Positions 33,580-42,883 of a stretch of DNA of 64,000 nt are shown piece by piece. Position 1 is the stretch's first letter; the number at the start of each line of letters is the position of its first letter. Location: contig NZ_AOJN01000018.1 in the NCBI RefSeq assembly GCF_000337335.1, forward strand, positions 155,936 through 219,935. The letters are read 5' to 3'. The translations under genes were made by a program, and so were the position numbers. The notes beneath the pieces were generated by a model, which searched no databases, had not been told where the DNA came from, and saw only the letters and a list, made by a program, of their open reading frames with translations. The DNA comes from Halorubrum distributum JCM 10118. Lineage in GTDB: Archaea; Halobacteriota; Halobacteria; Halobacteriales; Haloferacaceae.

Positions 33580-34035
33580 ATGGACGACCCCGAACGGCCC
33601 GATCGCCCCGGTCCCGACGCTGATGCCGCCAAGATAGCGGAGTGGATGGAGGAAGATTTCGGACGGGCCGTTGCTGAGGGGATCGCAAACGCTGTCGACG
33701 AGGACGGTCCCGACGACGAGTACGGGGTCGTAGAGGTCGAGATACACGATCACGAGCGAGGCGAAGTCGTCGGGACAATAGACACAGATGGCAATCTAAA
33801 CACGGAGAATGAGGCGCTCAGGTGCGTCTCACAGGAGTATATTGAGGAGGGAATTCCTGTTCTCATCCCCACGACCTACGAAAATGAAGACGGTGAGATG
33901 GTTCACGCGGACGCCGAGGTGATCGTGGAGCCGGGAACTATTGGATTCGTGCGAGCCTTTGTTGACCAACTGCCAAGTCCGTTTGACTGCGACTCTGAGG
34001 CGCTTGCTGACTTGCCTGTTCACGACGAAGAGTGA
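33580..34035 (+). CDS. Acidic orphan protein
   Basis: A 151-residue acidic protein with no recognised domain: MDDPERPDRPGPDADAAKIAEW at the start, then YGVVEVEIHDHERGEVVGTIDTDG and VLIPTTYENEDG strands. It lies 27 bp after the HhH-GPD-like gene with the same orientation, so the two are probably co-transcribed. No TM segment. Function not recognised. Confidence 0.6.
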   Translation: MDDPERPDRPGPDADAAKIAEWMEEDFGRAVAEGIANAVDEDGPDDEYGVVEVEIHDHERGEVVGTIDTDGNLNTENEALRCVSQEYIEEGIPVLIPTTYENEDGEMVHADAEVIVEPGTIGFVRAFVDQLPSPFDCDSEALADLPVHDEE

Positions 34036-34195
34036 CCGAACAGCAACTTGCTGGACTACGCTATTCCGGAATAAAGATATCTAAGAATCGGGATCTCTCG
34101 TTTTCAGAGAGAGACCTGTTCTCTGACTAGTTCAACCTGAATGGGGATTTAAACTGTATGGTACCTTATTCCGCAGACAAATCCCGTTTCGTGAT

Positions 34196-35227
34196 ATGAA
34201 CGCTTCAAGCAAACCTGATGCTGAGGAACTAATCGTGAAAGCGAAGTATTTCGCTCCTATGGACGTTGAAGAGGCTAATTTGAAGCAATTCCAGCACGAA
34301 TTAGTTCGAATTCTTCAACAAGAGGGGTACCGGCAATCGGATACTGAGTTGATTCCATGGGGGCCGACACAGCGAACAATGGATTTCTATCTCTATGATG
34401 GAATCCCGATAGAAAAAGAAAATTCAGTCAGCAAGCGATTACAGAGCCTCCTTGGATCTGGGCGCAGTACGGAACAACAGAAGATCAGCACGGAAGAATT
34501 CTTGAACGGTCTTGAAAAAGTGCGTGATGACCTTCCCTTTCGGTTTATCTTCCATTTCAAAACGTACCAAGACGAAGAAATAGAGGGGTTCGATATTGAG
34601 GTAGAGTCAATTCCCGCACTTCTTCAGAAATACCGCCAGCTGTCTGTCAGAGGAGATTATGAATATAATACGAACAATGTAGTAAATGAAAATAAGCGAG
34701 AACTGAAACGTATCATGGGAAAATTCGGTCTTGAGCCACTAGTCGGGCCCGAAGTTGAATCCGAATTAAATAACGAAGATAGGGACCCGAAATCCGGCTC
34801 GGCTGAGCTATTCAACCAACACAGCGTTACTGCACAATTACAGGCGATTGTTGAAACGGATGAGCAATTACATCAGGACTACCAGAAAGCGGTCAGGGAA
34901 TTCAATGATGGTGAATATGAGGACGCCGTTCGCGATGTTGGCCGAGCAGGCGAGGCTATAATCGAATTACTGTGTGTTGATCTATACGAAGAAGAGGATG
35001 TTCCCGGAAATATGAGTGGTAGACTAAACAAATTAGATAATACTGAGGACGGCATTCCCTCGTATATTGGAAAAACGATCTCTCCCCTCTGGTGGCTCAG
35101 AAACAAAGTAAACCACCCCACAGAGTATGAAATCACGAAAGATGACGCTCATTACGCACTAATCTGTTTTCAGATGGCCGTCGAAAAATACGCAGAAAAA
35201 TATTCTGACATAGATGTTGTTTATTGA
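34196..35227 (+). CDS. Protein with C-terminal HEPN-like domain
   Basis: A 343-residue protein in the most AT-rich part of the window. The N-terminal 200 residues are unrecognised (AEELIVKAKYFAPMDVEEANL, then FIFHFKTYQDEEIEGFDIEVES). The C-terminal helical region contains LRNKVNHP, in which R302-N-x3-H307 matches the R[NDH]xxxH motif of HEPN domains. Flanking residues (DAVRDVGRAGEAIIELLC, DDAHYALICFQMAVEKYAEK) resemble HEPN/DUF4145-like helices. HEPN proteins are often metal-independent RNases in toxin-antitoxin or defence systems. A TATA-like GATTTAAA at 34146-34153 lies about 45 bp upstream of ATG 34196. Confidence 0.65.
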   Translation: MNASSKPDAEELIVKAKYFAPMDVEEANLKQFQHELVRILQQEGYRQSDTELIPWGPTQRTMDFYLYDGIPIEKENSVSKRLQSLLGSGRSTEQQKISTEEFLNGLEKVRDDLPFRFIFHFKTYQDEEIEGFDIEVESIPALLQKYRQLSVRGDYEYNTNNVVNENKRELKRIMGKFGLEPLVGPEVESELNNEDRDPKSGSAELFNQHSVTAQLQAIVETDEQLHQDYQKAVREFNDGEYEDAVRDVGRAGEAIIELLCVDLYEEEDVPGNMSGRLNKLDNTEDGIPSYIGKTISPLWWLRNKVNHPTEYEITKDDAHYALICFQMAVEKYAEKYSDIDVVY

Positions 35228-35735
35228 ACCGCTAGCGAGACCCTTCTTCGTGAATCCCCAGCTTTGATCAATAGACCTCCGACAAGAGTTACCCGTTCTA
35301 TAGCTTGAGTGTGTGGCTGATGCCATTCTCTGGAATAGACATAAAACCGGATCTAGTCGGATCTCCCAGCCTTAACCGGTCAGCGACGAGGCGAGCTATT
35401 GATTACTGAATAAGTGCTCTCACATCGAGAGTGACAGTAAGTCGTCTCTCAATTGTAACTGCCTTCCGATCTCAGGTACTTCCGAGAGAGGCAAGTTGTC
35501 TGACTCTCAGAGTTCCCTCTATTCAGCTTTAATTACGACTGTCCTCTCTCAGAAGGTAGCAGACACGATTCTATGACGTTCGTACACTTCTCCTCGCAAA
35601 TGTGTGGATAGAAAGCTGGCCTCGGCACTCATAGGGCTCGTCGTCGCCGGGTGCCGAGTCCGGCTCGGAGCGGTGGTTCGTCATCGGCCGCTCGTCGGTA
35701 GTCGCGCCGTCGAATAAAAGGATCCGGCCGCGTCG
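35228..35735. other. AT-rich stretch without a gene
   Basis: About 500 bp with stops in all frames, many CTCTCA/GAGAG-type short repeats (about 35415-35545) and no tRNA-like sequence. It resembles decayed mobile-element or promoter DNA at the end of the island. Nothing more specific is supported. Confidence 0.5.
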
Positions 35736-36011
35736 TCAGTGCGACGAGCCGGCGTACTCGTTCCAGCGGTCGGTGCCGTTCGCGATCCGCCGGGTGTCGG
35801 ACGGATCGAACGTCGCCGCCGCCTGCGCGACCGCCTCGGCGGCGGTCGGCAGGTCTTGGATTCCGTCGTCGGCATCCGTCGCACCGTCGTCGGCCGGGTT
35901 CGTCGATGGACCCGATTGCTCGGTCGTCGGTTCGGTCTCGGTCGCCTCGCGCGTGCTCGGACCGCCGGGACCGGTCGTCGTCCCCGCCGTCGAGCGTGCG
36001 TCAGTCGTGTA
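35736..36011 (-). pseudogene. 3' remnant of an acidic-protein gene
   Basis: An open minus-strand frame with no start codon. It is interrupted at a TAG (36012-36014) and ends at TGA 35736. The conceptual product is Thr/Pro/Asp-rich (TEPTTEQSGPSTNPADDGATD) followed by a helix-like end with DTRRIANGTDRWNEYAG. GC-rich, acidic composition suggests former coding. An in-phase ATG-starting frame just upstream ends after 16 codons. A frameshifted or truncated gene is likely, but it may be chance. Confidence 0.35.
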
Positions 36012-36149
36012 CTACGGGTGGCACGACTACGTCCACGGGCGTATCCTTCATAATTGTTTATGTTAGTATGAGGCTCGCCGGGCGCGTACGGGTCGACCGG
36101 GTCGACCGCGGCTGGCGCGCGGGCGCGGCGAGACGCGCGGCCGCCGCGC

Positions 36150-36806
36150 CTACCAGGCCGACCACGCCGTCAGCGTCTCGTCGCGGGCGTACACCCGCTT
36201 GAGGTCCTTCGCGTAGGCGAGGTCGCCGGGGTGGTCGAGCTTCTCGTGGCGGTACTCGGGGGCGTCCTCGCGGATCTGGAGCCCCTCGACGGTGAACTCC
36301 TCCTCGCCGAACTCCACCGTCTCGTCGACGGTGAACTCGTAGTCGCCGGGGACGTTCACGCGCAGCGAGCGCGTCTGGTCCGCCTCCCCGTCCTTCGGGT
36401 GGAGCGTGACGGGGACCGCGACGTTGTCGACCGCGCGGGTCCACAGCGTCGCCACGTCGGTGATGTCGGCCTCCTCGACGCGGTTCTCCGGGCCGAGCTC
36501 GATCCCCGTGATCCGCACCTGCATCAGCGCGTCGTCGGTGTCGACGACGAACTCCTCGCCGGTGCCGACGTCGCCGTCCGCGGGAACGTCCATCGTCGTC
36601 GTGAACGAGTCGCCGTCCTGCGAGACGACGATCGTGACGGCGACGGTCTCCTCCTCGGGGATCTCGGTCTTGTGGGTGTGGTCGCACTCGGTACAGCGCA
36701 CGGTGGCCTGCCCGCCAGGGCTGAGGACCTCGTGGACGGTCGGCTCGTCGGGCGAACACGACGGACAGGGGAGTCCGACGCGCGCGCCGGCTTCGGTGTC
36801 GCTCAT
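36150..36806 (-). CDS. HVO_0476-family zinc-finger protein
   Basis: A 218-residue protein. A zinc-finger knuckle pair is visible: CPSC near residue 15 and CTEC near residue 42, followed by DHTHKTEIPEEETVAV. A long beta-rich acidic domain follows, ending RVYARDETLTAWSAW. This matches the HVO_0476-type haloarchaeal family, of unknown function but perhaps nucleic-acid related. Start at ATG 36806 because a minus-strand TATA-like GATATTTAC at 36827-36835 lies about 25 bp upstream. Divergent from prs. Confidence 0.82.
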   Translation of the reverse strand: MSDTEAGARVGLPCPSCSPDEPTVHEVLSPGGQATVRCTECDHTHKTEIPEEETVAVTIVVSQDGDSFTTTMDVPADGDVGTGEEFVVDTDDALMQVRITGIELGPENRVEEADITDVATLWTRAVDNVAVPVTLHPKDGEADQTRSLRVNVPGDYEFTVDETVEFGEEEFTVEGLQIREDAPEYRHEKLDHPGDLAYAKDLKRVYARDETLTAWSAW

Positions 36807-36973
36807 TGGGCGCTCGTACCCGCCGCGCCCGTAAATATCCGCCCCTGTGGGGCCGGTGTGGGTCGCGCTCGCGTGGCGCGCGGCGGCGCCGAGGGCGTTT
36901 CCGGTGGCCGGGGCCGCCGGCGGGGCCGCGCGGTAAGGAAACTGGTTTACCGGTGTCCGCGGAACGGTCGCCC

Positions 36974-37834
36974 ATGATCGTACCCGGGTCCAGCTCGCAG
37001 CAGCTCGCGGCCGCGCTCGCCGCGGAGACGGGCCGGGCGCTCGCGACCCCGACATACGACCGGTTCCCCGACGGGGAGGGGCTCGCCGCGGTGCCCGACT
37101 TCGACGCCGACGAGGCCGTGATCGTCGCCGCGACCGACTCAGACGAGGCGTGGGTGGAACTGCTCCAGCTCCAGGACGCCGTCCGCGAGGCCGGCGCGAC
37201 GGACGTGACCACCGTTGTCCCCTATATGGGGTACGCCCGCCAGGACGACTCCTTCGGCGACGGAGAACCCGTCTCGGCCCGCGCGATGGCGCGGGCGATC
37301 TCGACCGGGACCGACCGCGTCCGCCTCGTCAACCCCCACGAGGCGACCGTCGCCGACTTCTTCGACGTCCCCGCCGAGGCGGTCGACGCCGCGGGCGTCC
37401 TCGCGGACCCGCTTCCCGCCGACCTCGACGACCCGCTCTTCCTCGCCCCCGACGAGGGGGCGATCGACGCGGCCGCCACCGTCCGCGACGCCTACGGCGC
37501 CGGCGAGACGGACTACTTCGAGAAGCATCGCGACCGCGAGACGGGCGCCGTCGCGGTGTCGCCCTCCGACGCGCCGGTCGCCGACCGGGACGTGGTCGTC
37601 GTCGACGACATCATCGCCACCGGCTCCACGATGAGCGAGTCGGTCGCCGTCCTCACCGACCGCGGCGCCGCGCGCGTGCTGACGGCCTGCGTCCACCCCG
37701 TCCTCGCGGCCAACGCGGTGACGAAGCTCCGCGCCGCCGGCGTCGACCGGATCGTGGGCACCGACACCGTCGAGCGGGGCTGTAGCGTCGTCAGCGTCGC
37801 GCCCGCGGTGGCCGACGCGCTGGACTCGCGGTAG
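36974..37834 (+). CDS. prs: Ribose-phosphate pyrophosphokinase
   Basis: A 286-residue enzyme making PRPP from ribose 5-phosphate and ATP, for purine, pyrimidine, His and Trp synthesis. The start MIVPGSSSQQLAAALAAETG, the flexible ATP-binding loop MGYARQDDSFGDGEPVSARAMA and the PRPP-binding motif VVVVDDIIATGSTMSESV are diagnostic. It is shorter than bacterial Prs (about 310-320), as in other archaea. Its stop codon is three bases from the convergent acetyltransferase. Confidence 0.95.
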   Translation: MIVPGSSSQQLAAALAAETGRALATPTYDRFPDGEGLAAVPDFDADEAVIVAATDSDEAWVELLQLQDAVREAGATDVTTVVPYMGYARQDDSFGDGEPVSARAMARAISTGTDRVRLVNPHEATVADFFDVPAEAVDAAGVLADPLPADLDDPLFLAPDEGAIDAAATVRDAYGAGETDYFEKHRDRETGAVAVSPSDAPVADRDVVVVDDIIATGSTMSESVAVLTDRGAARVLTACVHPVLAANAVTKLRAAGVDRIVGTDTVERGCSVVSVAPAVADALDSR

Positions 37835-37837
37835 AGG

Positions 37838-38401
37838 TCACTCGTCGTCGACTTCTCGGATCACCTCGGCCGGGTTGCCGCCGACCACCGTCCGCGCCGG
37901 CACGTCGTCGACCACGACGGCGCCGGCCGCGACGACCGCGCCGTCGCCGACCTCGACCCCGGGCGTGAGCACCGCCCGTCCCCCGATCCAGACGTCGTCG
38001 CCGACCGTGACGGGGTCGCCGAACTCGCGCCCGGCCGCGCGCTCCTCGGGGCCGAGCGGGTGCGTCGGGGTGTAGACGTGGACGCCCGGCCCGAGCATGC
38101 AGTTGTCGCCGAACGCGATCGGCCCGGCGTCGAGGAAGACGCAGCCGAAGTTTGCGAAGAAGTCGTCGCCGACGCCGACGTTGTACCCGTAGTCGCAGTG
38201 GAACGGCGGCAGGACCGTCGCGTCGTCTCCGACGGCCCCGAACAGCTCGCGAAGGAGTCGGTCCCGGCGGTCGGTCTCCGTCTGGGCGGTCTCGTTGTAC
38301 CGCCGGCAGCGGTCCCGGGCGCGCTCTCGCTCGCGCCTGAGTTCCGGATCGGTCGGGTCGTACGCCTCGCCGGCGAGCATGCGCTCCTTCTCGCGTCCCA
38401 T
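37838..38401 (-). CDS. Maltose O-acetyltransferase-like protein
   Basis: A 187-residue hexapeptide-repeat acetyltransferase with all expected parts. The N-terminal MGREKERMLAGEAYDPTDPELRRER is the maltose-acetyltransferase (Mac) domain. The left-handed beta helix then has YGYNVGVGDDFFANFGCVFLD, YTPTHPLGP (catalytic His) and VWIGGRAVLTPGVEVGDGAVV. It would acetylate maltose or a related sugar with acetyl-CoA. The natural substrate is uncertain, since this family is broad. Confidence 0.9.
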   Translation of the reverse strand: MGREKERMLAGEAYDPTDPELRRERERARDRCRRYNETAQTETDRRDRLLRELFGAVGDDATVLPPFHCDYGYNVGVGDDFFANFGCVFLDAGPIAFGDNCMLGPGVHVYTPTHPLGPEERAAGREFGDPVTVGDDVWIGGRAVLTPGVEVGDGAVVAAGAVVVDDVPARTVVGGNPAEVIREVDDE

Positions 38402-38821
38402 ACGATTCCCGGCGCTGCGAGCGACAAAGGCCTGTCCGTCGGCGGCGCCAACGGTCGGCGTTTATAAATTGAATCGCGTGTGGTCGGCCGATGATTATGA
38501 TCTACCGCCATCTCGTGACGGCGTCTCAGCGGGGAGATGCGGAGCTCGGGGCCGCCGAACTGATCGGCCTACGCCTCGTCGACCGAGACACGAACAATGG
38601 CTCCCTCAGATACTGCGGTAGCCGTGTCGTCCTCGGAATCAACAAGGCAGACTGCCCCCAAGATCGCGGGAGGACCAAACGCTTTTTATCCGGCTTCGTT
38701 GAAATCTGCGGTAGCCGATAGCAGACCTGTGCTGAACACAGATCCCCACCCCGCATCGACGGTTTCGTCAGGAAATCATCCCGCATCGCCGGGGTGAAAA
38801 TCCCGCAGTAGTCTCTTTTAA
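38402..38821. other. Intergenic stretch with degraded sequence, no gene
   Basis: Contains a TATA-like TTTATAAA at 38461-38468 on either strand and two copies of CTGCGGTAGCCG about 85 bp apart (38610, 38705). Short frames through it show no family. The repeated phrase and neighbouring sequence suggest an old insertion-sequence remnant, but none is identifiable. Confidence 0.4.
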
Positions 38822-39472
38822 ATGAACGCACTCGTTTTTGATCACGCGACCCTCGCCACGTTTATTTCGGCGGCGATAGTGGTCATTATTTCCCCCGGCC
38901 CGGATACGATATACACCTTGACGGAGAGCCTCCGTCGCGGGCGCTATGCCGGGGCGGCCGCCGCGTGCGGAACGGCCACAGGAATCCTCGTTCACACGAC
39001 GGCAGCGGTACTCGGATTAGCCGCGATCCTCCGAACCTCGGCGCTTACATACACCGTCGTGAAGTACCTCGGCGCCGCCTATCTCGTCTACTTGGGCGTT
39101 CAGACGTTCCGACACGACGAGGAGTTCGAGGTTCGGAACACCATCTCAGAAACGAACACCTCGCTCAGACGGTCATACGGGCAAGCAGTGACGATCAACG
39201 TCTCCAATCCGAAGGTTGCCGTCTTCGTCCTCGCGTTCTTCCCGCAGTTCATCTCCCGGACCGCGAGCGTATCTCTCCAGATGTCGATTCTGGGGCTGAC
39301 CTACGCCGCTCTCAGCGTCCTCTACCTCCTGGCCGTGGTCGCGTTCGCCAGTCGGGTCCGGCACATTATCGTCGACTCGGAGATGGTTTCCAGATTCATC
39401 CAGTACGCGAGCGGTAGCGTACTGATCGGGTTCGGGCTGAAGCTGCTAACCGAGAAGCAGCCCGGTACGTGA
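38822..39472 (+). CDS. LysE/RhtB-family amino acid exporter
   Basis: A 216-residue membrane protein with about six helices and the LysE-family signature ISPGPDTIYTLTESLRRG near residue 25. It also has GAAYLVYLGVQTFRHDEE and QAVTINVSNPKVAVFVLAFFPQFI. It exports amino acids or their analogues. Lower GC than neighbours. Followed after 267 bp by the NhaC-type antiporter. A poly-pyrimidine CTCTTTTAA just before the start is a probable promoter. Confidence 0.9.
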   Translation: MNALVFDHATLATFISAAIVVIISPGPDTIYTLTESLRRGRYAGAAAACGTATGILVHTTAAVLGLAAILRTSALTYTVVKYLGAAYLVYLGVQTFRHDEEFEVRNTISETNTSLRRSYGQAVTINVSNPKVAVFVLAFFPQFISRTASVSLQMSILGLTYAALSVLYLLAVVAFASRVRHIIVDSEMVSRFIQYASGSVLIGFGLKLLTEKQPGT

Positions 39473-39739
39473 CCCCGGAACTCTTAAGAATCCTACTGTA
39501 CGGCCCCAGCGCGCGATATCTACGCCCAGTCTCTCGCACGGCCAGAGCGAACTGCGGATTGTTGGTAGAAACACCACACGCGATGTGGACGTGTCCACGG
39601 AGCGATATAAATGGCACCTGTGAGACGTAACTGATCCGGCTGTTTAGCGAACACTACTTATGATGTATTTCGACCGAGGAGAGTTCAGAATATTCCGGTA
39701 TCCCACGGGAGCCGTTGTAGATATATACAAATATTTTTG

Positions 39740-41518
39740 ATGGACCAATATTCAATCCTGTCTGTGACCACCACAACCTACGGTCTGTTGGCGTTGGCAC
39801 CGCCACTTCTCGCAATCGTACTGGCGATGACGACACGGCAGGGGTTAGTGTCCCTGTTCGCCGGCGTCTGGATCGGTGCGATGATCGTGGCCGGGTGGAA
39901 TCCTATCGCCGCGACAGCACTCACTATGGACTGGCTCGTCGAGGTGTTTCGGTCGCCGTTCAACACAAAGTTCATTATCCTCATCATGTTCATGGGGGCG
40001 GGCGCGGCGTTCATTCACCGCTCCGGCGGCATTCTGGCACTGGAGCAGTGGATCGGTGACCGGGTCGACAGCGCCCGCGAGTCGCAGATCCTCACCTGGC
40101 TCATCGGGGTGTTCATCTTCTTCAGCTCGTACACCAGCACGATCGTCACGGGCAACGCCACGCGGGACCTCGCTCAGGAGAACCGCTCCTCCCGAGAGAT
40201 GCACGCCTACGCGCTCGACTCGACGACCTCGCCCGTGGCGACGTTCGGGCCGGTGTCGTCCTGGATCGGGTATCAGGTATCGATGATTATCGCCGGCTTC
40301 GAGGCTGCCACGGTCACCGCCTCGGAACTCGGGATGACTCCCTTCGGACTGTTCCTCCAGAGCATCCCGTGGAACATCTACTGTTTCATGGCGTTCTTCA
40401 TGGTCGGGTTCATCGCGATCACCCAGCGGTTCTTCGGTCCGATGCTCGACGCCGAGTGGCGGGCGCGTTCCACCGGTCAGACCATTCGCGAGGACGCGAC
40501 GCCGCTGTCGGACGTCTCGCAGGACGTCGGCGAACCCAGCGATAAGAATCCGACGCTCGTGAATTTCTTCGGCCCTATCTTGGTGCTGCTCGTCGTTAGC
40601 TTGGTCTCGATGTGGTGGCTCGGTGGTGGCCACAACCCTGGCGTCAGCGTCTCGGAGGCGTTCCAGGAGACCGACGTGGCCCTCGGCCTGCTGTACGGTT
40701 CCTTCGCGTTCATGGTGTCCGGCTTTATCGGCGCGCTCGGCTACCGGACGATGGACCTCGAAACGGCCAGCGACACCATCATCCAGGGATTCAAAACGAT
40801 GAACATCGCCATCGCGATCATCGTGCTGGCGTGGTCGATCGGCTTAGCCGCCGAGAAGGTCGGCACCGCGCAGGTCATCGTCGACGCGATGGTCGGCAGC
40901 GGCATCCCCGGGACTTTCCTCCCGGTGATTATCTTCCTCGCGGCGATGTTCGTCGCCTTCACGACCGGCACTTCCTGGGGAACCATGGCCATCCTGACTC
41001 CACTGGCAATCCCGCTGGGGTACGAGCTGGTCGGTCCCTCGATCCTCCCCGTCCTCGTCGGGGTGCTGTTCGGCGGCGCCATCTACGGCGATCACAGCTC
41101 GCCAATTAGCGACACGACGGTCATGTCGTCGATCTTCTCGGGCTCTGATCACATCGACCACGTTAATACCCAGATTCCGTTCGCGGGAACTGCCGCGGTG
41201 GTCACGGTGTTCGTGCTCATACTATACGGTCTGGGCCTCCAGACGGCCTACATCGCCTTGCCGCTGGCGCTCGTTTTGACGACGGTCGCAGTGCTCGCCC
41301 TGAATAAGTTCGACGCCAGACGCAAGGGACTCCCCGAGGTAATGCCTTCTGCCGACGCCATCGAATCCGGCGAAGTCGACGTTGACGCCGTCGAGCGTGG
41401 TGAGGTCGACGGCAATAACGGGAGCCACAACCACTTCACGCTGGTCCCGGTGTTGGCGGTCGTCATCGTCGCCGCGTACCTCGCGGTCGTGTTCACGTTC
41501 GCGGCGATAGGCGCCTAA
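39740..41518 (+). CDS. NhaC-family Na+/H+ antiporter
   Basis: A 592-residue membrane protein with about twelve helices. It resembles the NhaC/Na+:H+ antiporter group by MFMGAGAAFIHRSGGILALEQWI, the long loop NATRDLAQENRSSREMHAYALD, and FTTGTSWGTMAILTPLAIPLG with HSSPISDTTVMSSI. The last two are the ion-site region. It would extrude sodium in exchange for protons, important for a salt-loving cell. Start at ATG 39740; a TTG one codon earlier is less likely. AT-rich DNA upstream (39700-39740) supplies a promoter. Confidence 0.88.
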   Translation: MDQYSILSVTTTTYGLLALAPPLLAIVLAMTTRQGLVSLFAGVWIGAMIVAGWNPIAATALTMDWLVEVFRSPFNTKFIILIMFMGAGAAFIHRSGGILALEQWIGDRVDSARESQILTWLIGVFIFFSSYTSTIVTGNATRDLAQENRSSREMHAYALDSTTSPVATFGPVSSWIGYQVSMIIAGFEAATVTASELGMTPFGLFLQSIPWNIYCFMAFFMVGFIAITQRFFGPMLDAEWRARSTGQTIREDATPLSDVSQDVGEPSDKNPTLVNFFGPILVLLVVSLVSMWWLGGGHNPGVSVSEAFQETDVALGLLYGSFAFMVSGFIGALGYRTMDLETASDTIIQGFKTMNIAIAIIVLAWSIGLAAEKVGTAQVIVDAMVGSGIPGTFLPVIIFLAAMFVAFTTGTSWGTMAILTPLAIPLGYELVGPSILPVLVGVLFGGAIYGDHSSPISDTTVMSSIFSGSDHIDHVNTQIPFAGTAAVVTVFVLILYGLGLQTAYIALPLALVLTTVAVLALNKFDARRKGLPEVMPSADAIESGEVDVDAVERGEVDGNNGSHNHFTLVPVLAVVIVAAYLAVVFTFAAIGA

Positions 41519-41752
41519 ACCGAGCTCGACCCCCGACCGTTTTCCGCGTTCCGGCCGCCTTCCAACACCGGCTTCGCGTCCACGTCTTCGATTACGTCGG
41601 CGAGCGATCGTCCGGCGGGTGCGTCCTCGCTGCGGGCACGAGTCGGGCGAACTACCCTCTCGTCGAAGCCGTTCCGTCCGCCTGCCCGTCGCACAGCCGT
41701 CTCGGTGCGTTGTCCGCTCGAAGCGGCTCCGACGGGAGACGACACGGCCCGG

Positions 41753-42883
41753 TCAAACGATCTTCATCATCCGCGTCTCGAACTTCCCGACGCGGACGCG
41801 GACCCACCCCGCCAGCTCCGCGTCGAGGTCGGGGTCGTCGGTGTCGACGCGGAGCGCGCGCACGTCGTCGAGCTTGGCGCGCGAGGCGACGATCCGCAGG
41901 TCGCAGCGCCGGATCACCGCCGGCGAGATCTGGGGGTTGCCGCGGCCGAAGACGAACCCCTGCCCGCCGATGGGGGAGACGACGATCACGTTCTCCTCGC
42001 CGAGCGCGTCGAGGATTTCCGCCTCCGTCGCGTCCCGGACGATCACCTCGCCGTCGCGCCACATGTCGACGCCGATCGGCGACGGATCGAAGCCGAGCTC
42101 GTCTTTGATCGCGCCCACGGTCGACCCCGGGCCGAGGACGAAGGTGACGCCCTCGCCGTCGCGCTCGCGGATGTCCGCCGCGACGCCCTCAGCCAGCGAC
42201 TCGACGGTGCCGCTCGCGGTCTGCTTCGACGACTGGAGGTCGTCCGCGACGGGGACGTGCGCGACCCCTCTGAGCTCCGGGTGGACCTCCCCCTCGCGGT
42301 AGGCGTCCTCGTCGATGTCCATCACCTCGCGGCGCTCGGTCCGCGAGAACGAGGCCGCGACCTCGGCGGCGTCCTCCGGCGACACCGCGAACACCGACGA
42401 GTACACCTTCACGCCGGCCGGGACGCCGAGCATCGGCACGTCGGTGCCCTCCAGCGCTTCCGCGACGTCCGCGGCGGTGCCGTCGCCGCCGACGAACAGG
42501 ACGATCTCGACGGGGTCGGCGGTCTCACCGGCGTCGCTCCCGCCTTCTTTCCCGTCGGTTCCCGCGAACGCTCGGACGACGGCGGCGGTGTGGGCCGCGG
42601 TCGTCTCCGTCGGCTCGGGCGGCCCTCCGTCGAACGGGTCGACGACCCGGACTGGGTCGAAGCCCGCCTCGCGGACGATGGACTCGCCCATCGGGTCCGC
42701 GGCCACCGAGACGGTCGTCTCCGGGGCGACCGCGGCCAGCCGGTCGACCATCCGCCGCGCTCGATCCGGTGCCCGCGGCTCGGCGCCGCGCTCGACCGCC
42801 TCGGCCACCTTCCCGTCGGTCCCCTTCAGTCCGACGCGGCCGCCCATCCCGGCGACCGGGTTCACCGCGATCCCCACGTGCAT
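41753..42883 (-). CDS. ATP-NAD kinase-family protein
   Basis: A 376-residue kinase of the NAD/diacylglycerol kinase superfamily. The start MHVGIAVNPVAGMGGRVGLKG is typical of the AcoX-type NAD kinase group. The nucleotide-binding motif VEIVLFVGGDGTAADVAEAL holds GGDG, and GVPAGVKVYSSVFAVSP is conserved after it. It likely phosphorylates NAD to NADP or a related nucleotide. Longer than archaeal NadK (about 280); the inserted Gly/Asp/Glu stretch near residue 105 is acidic linker. Confidence 0.86.
   Translation of the reverse strand: MHVGIAVNPVAGMGGRVGLKGTDGKVAEAVERGAEPRAPDRARRMVDRLAAVAPETTVSVAADPMGESIVREAGFDPVRVVDPFDGGPPEPTETTAAHTAAVVRAFAGTDGKEGGSDAGETADPVEIVLFVGGDGTAADVAEALEGTDVPMLGVPAGVKVYSSVFAVSPEDAAEVAASFSRTERREVMDIDEDAYREGEVHPELRGVAHVPVADDLQSSKQTASGTVESLAEGVAADIRERDGEGVTFVLGPGSTVGAIKDELGFDPSPIGVDMWRDGEVIVRDATEAEILDALGEENVIVVSPIGGQGFVFGRGNPQISPAVIRRCDLRIVASRAKLDDVRALRVDTDDPDLDAELAGWVRVRVGKFETRMMKIV

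Noticed and set aside
38491-38797. Short plus-strand frames before the LysE gene
   Set aside because: No family pattern; they run through a degraded stretch with repeated CTGCGGTAGCCG and probably reflect an old insertion remnant.
41515-41745. 76-codon minus-strand frame with a GTG start after the NAD kinase gene
   Set aside because: No motif or good promoter, overlaps the end of the NhaC gene, and composition is ambiguous; not enough to call a gene.
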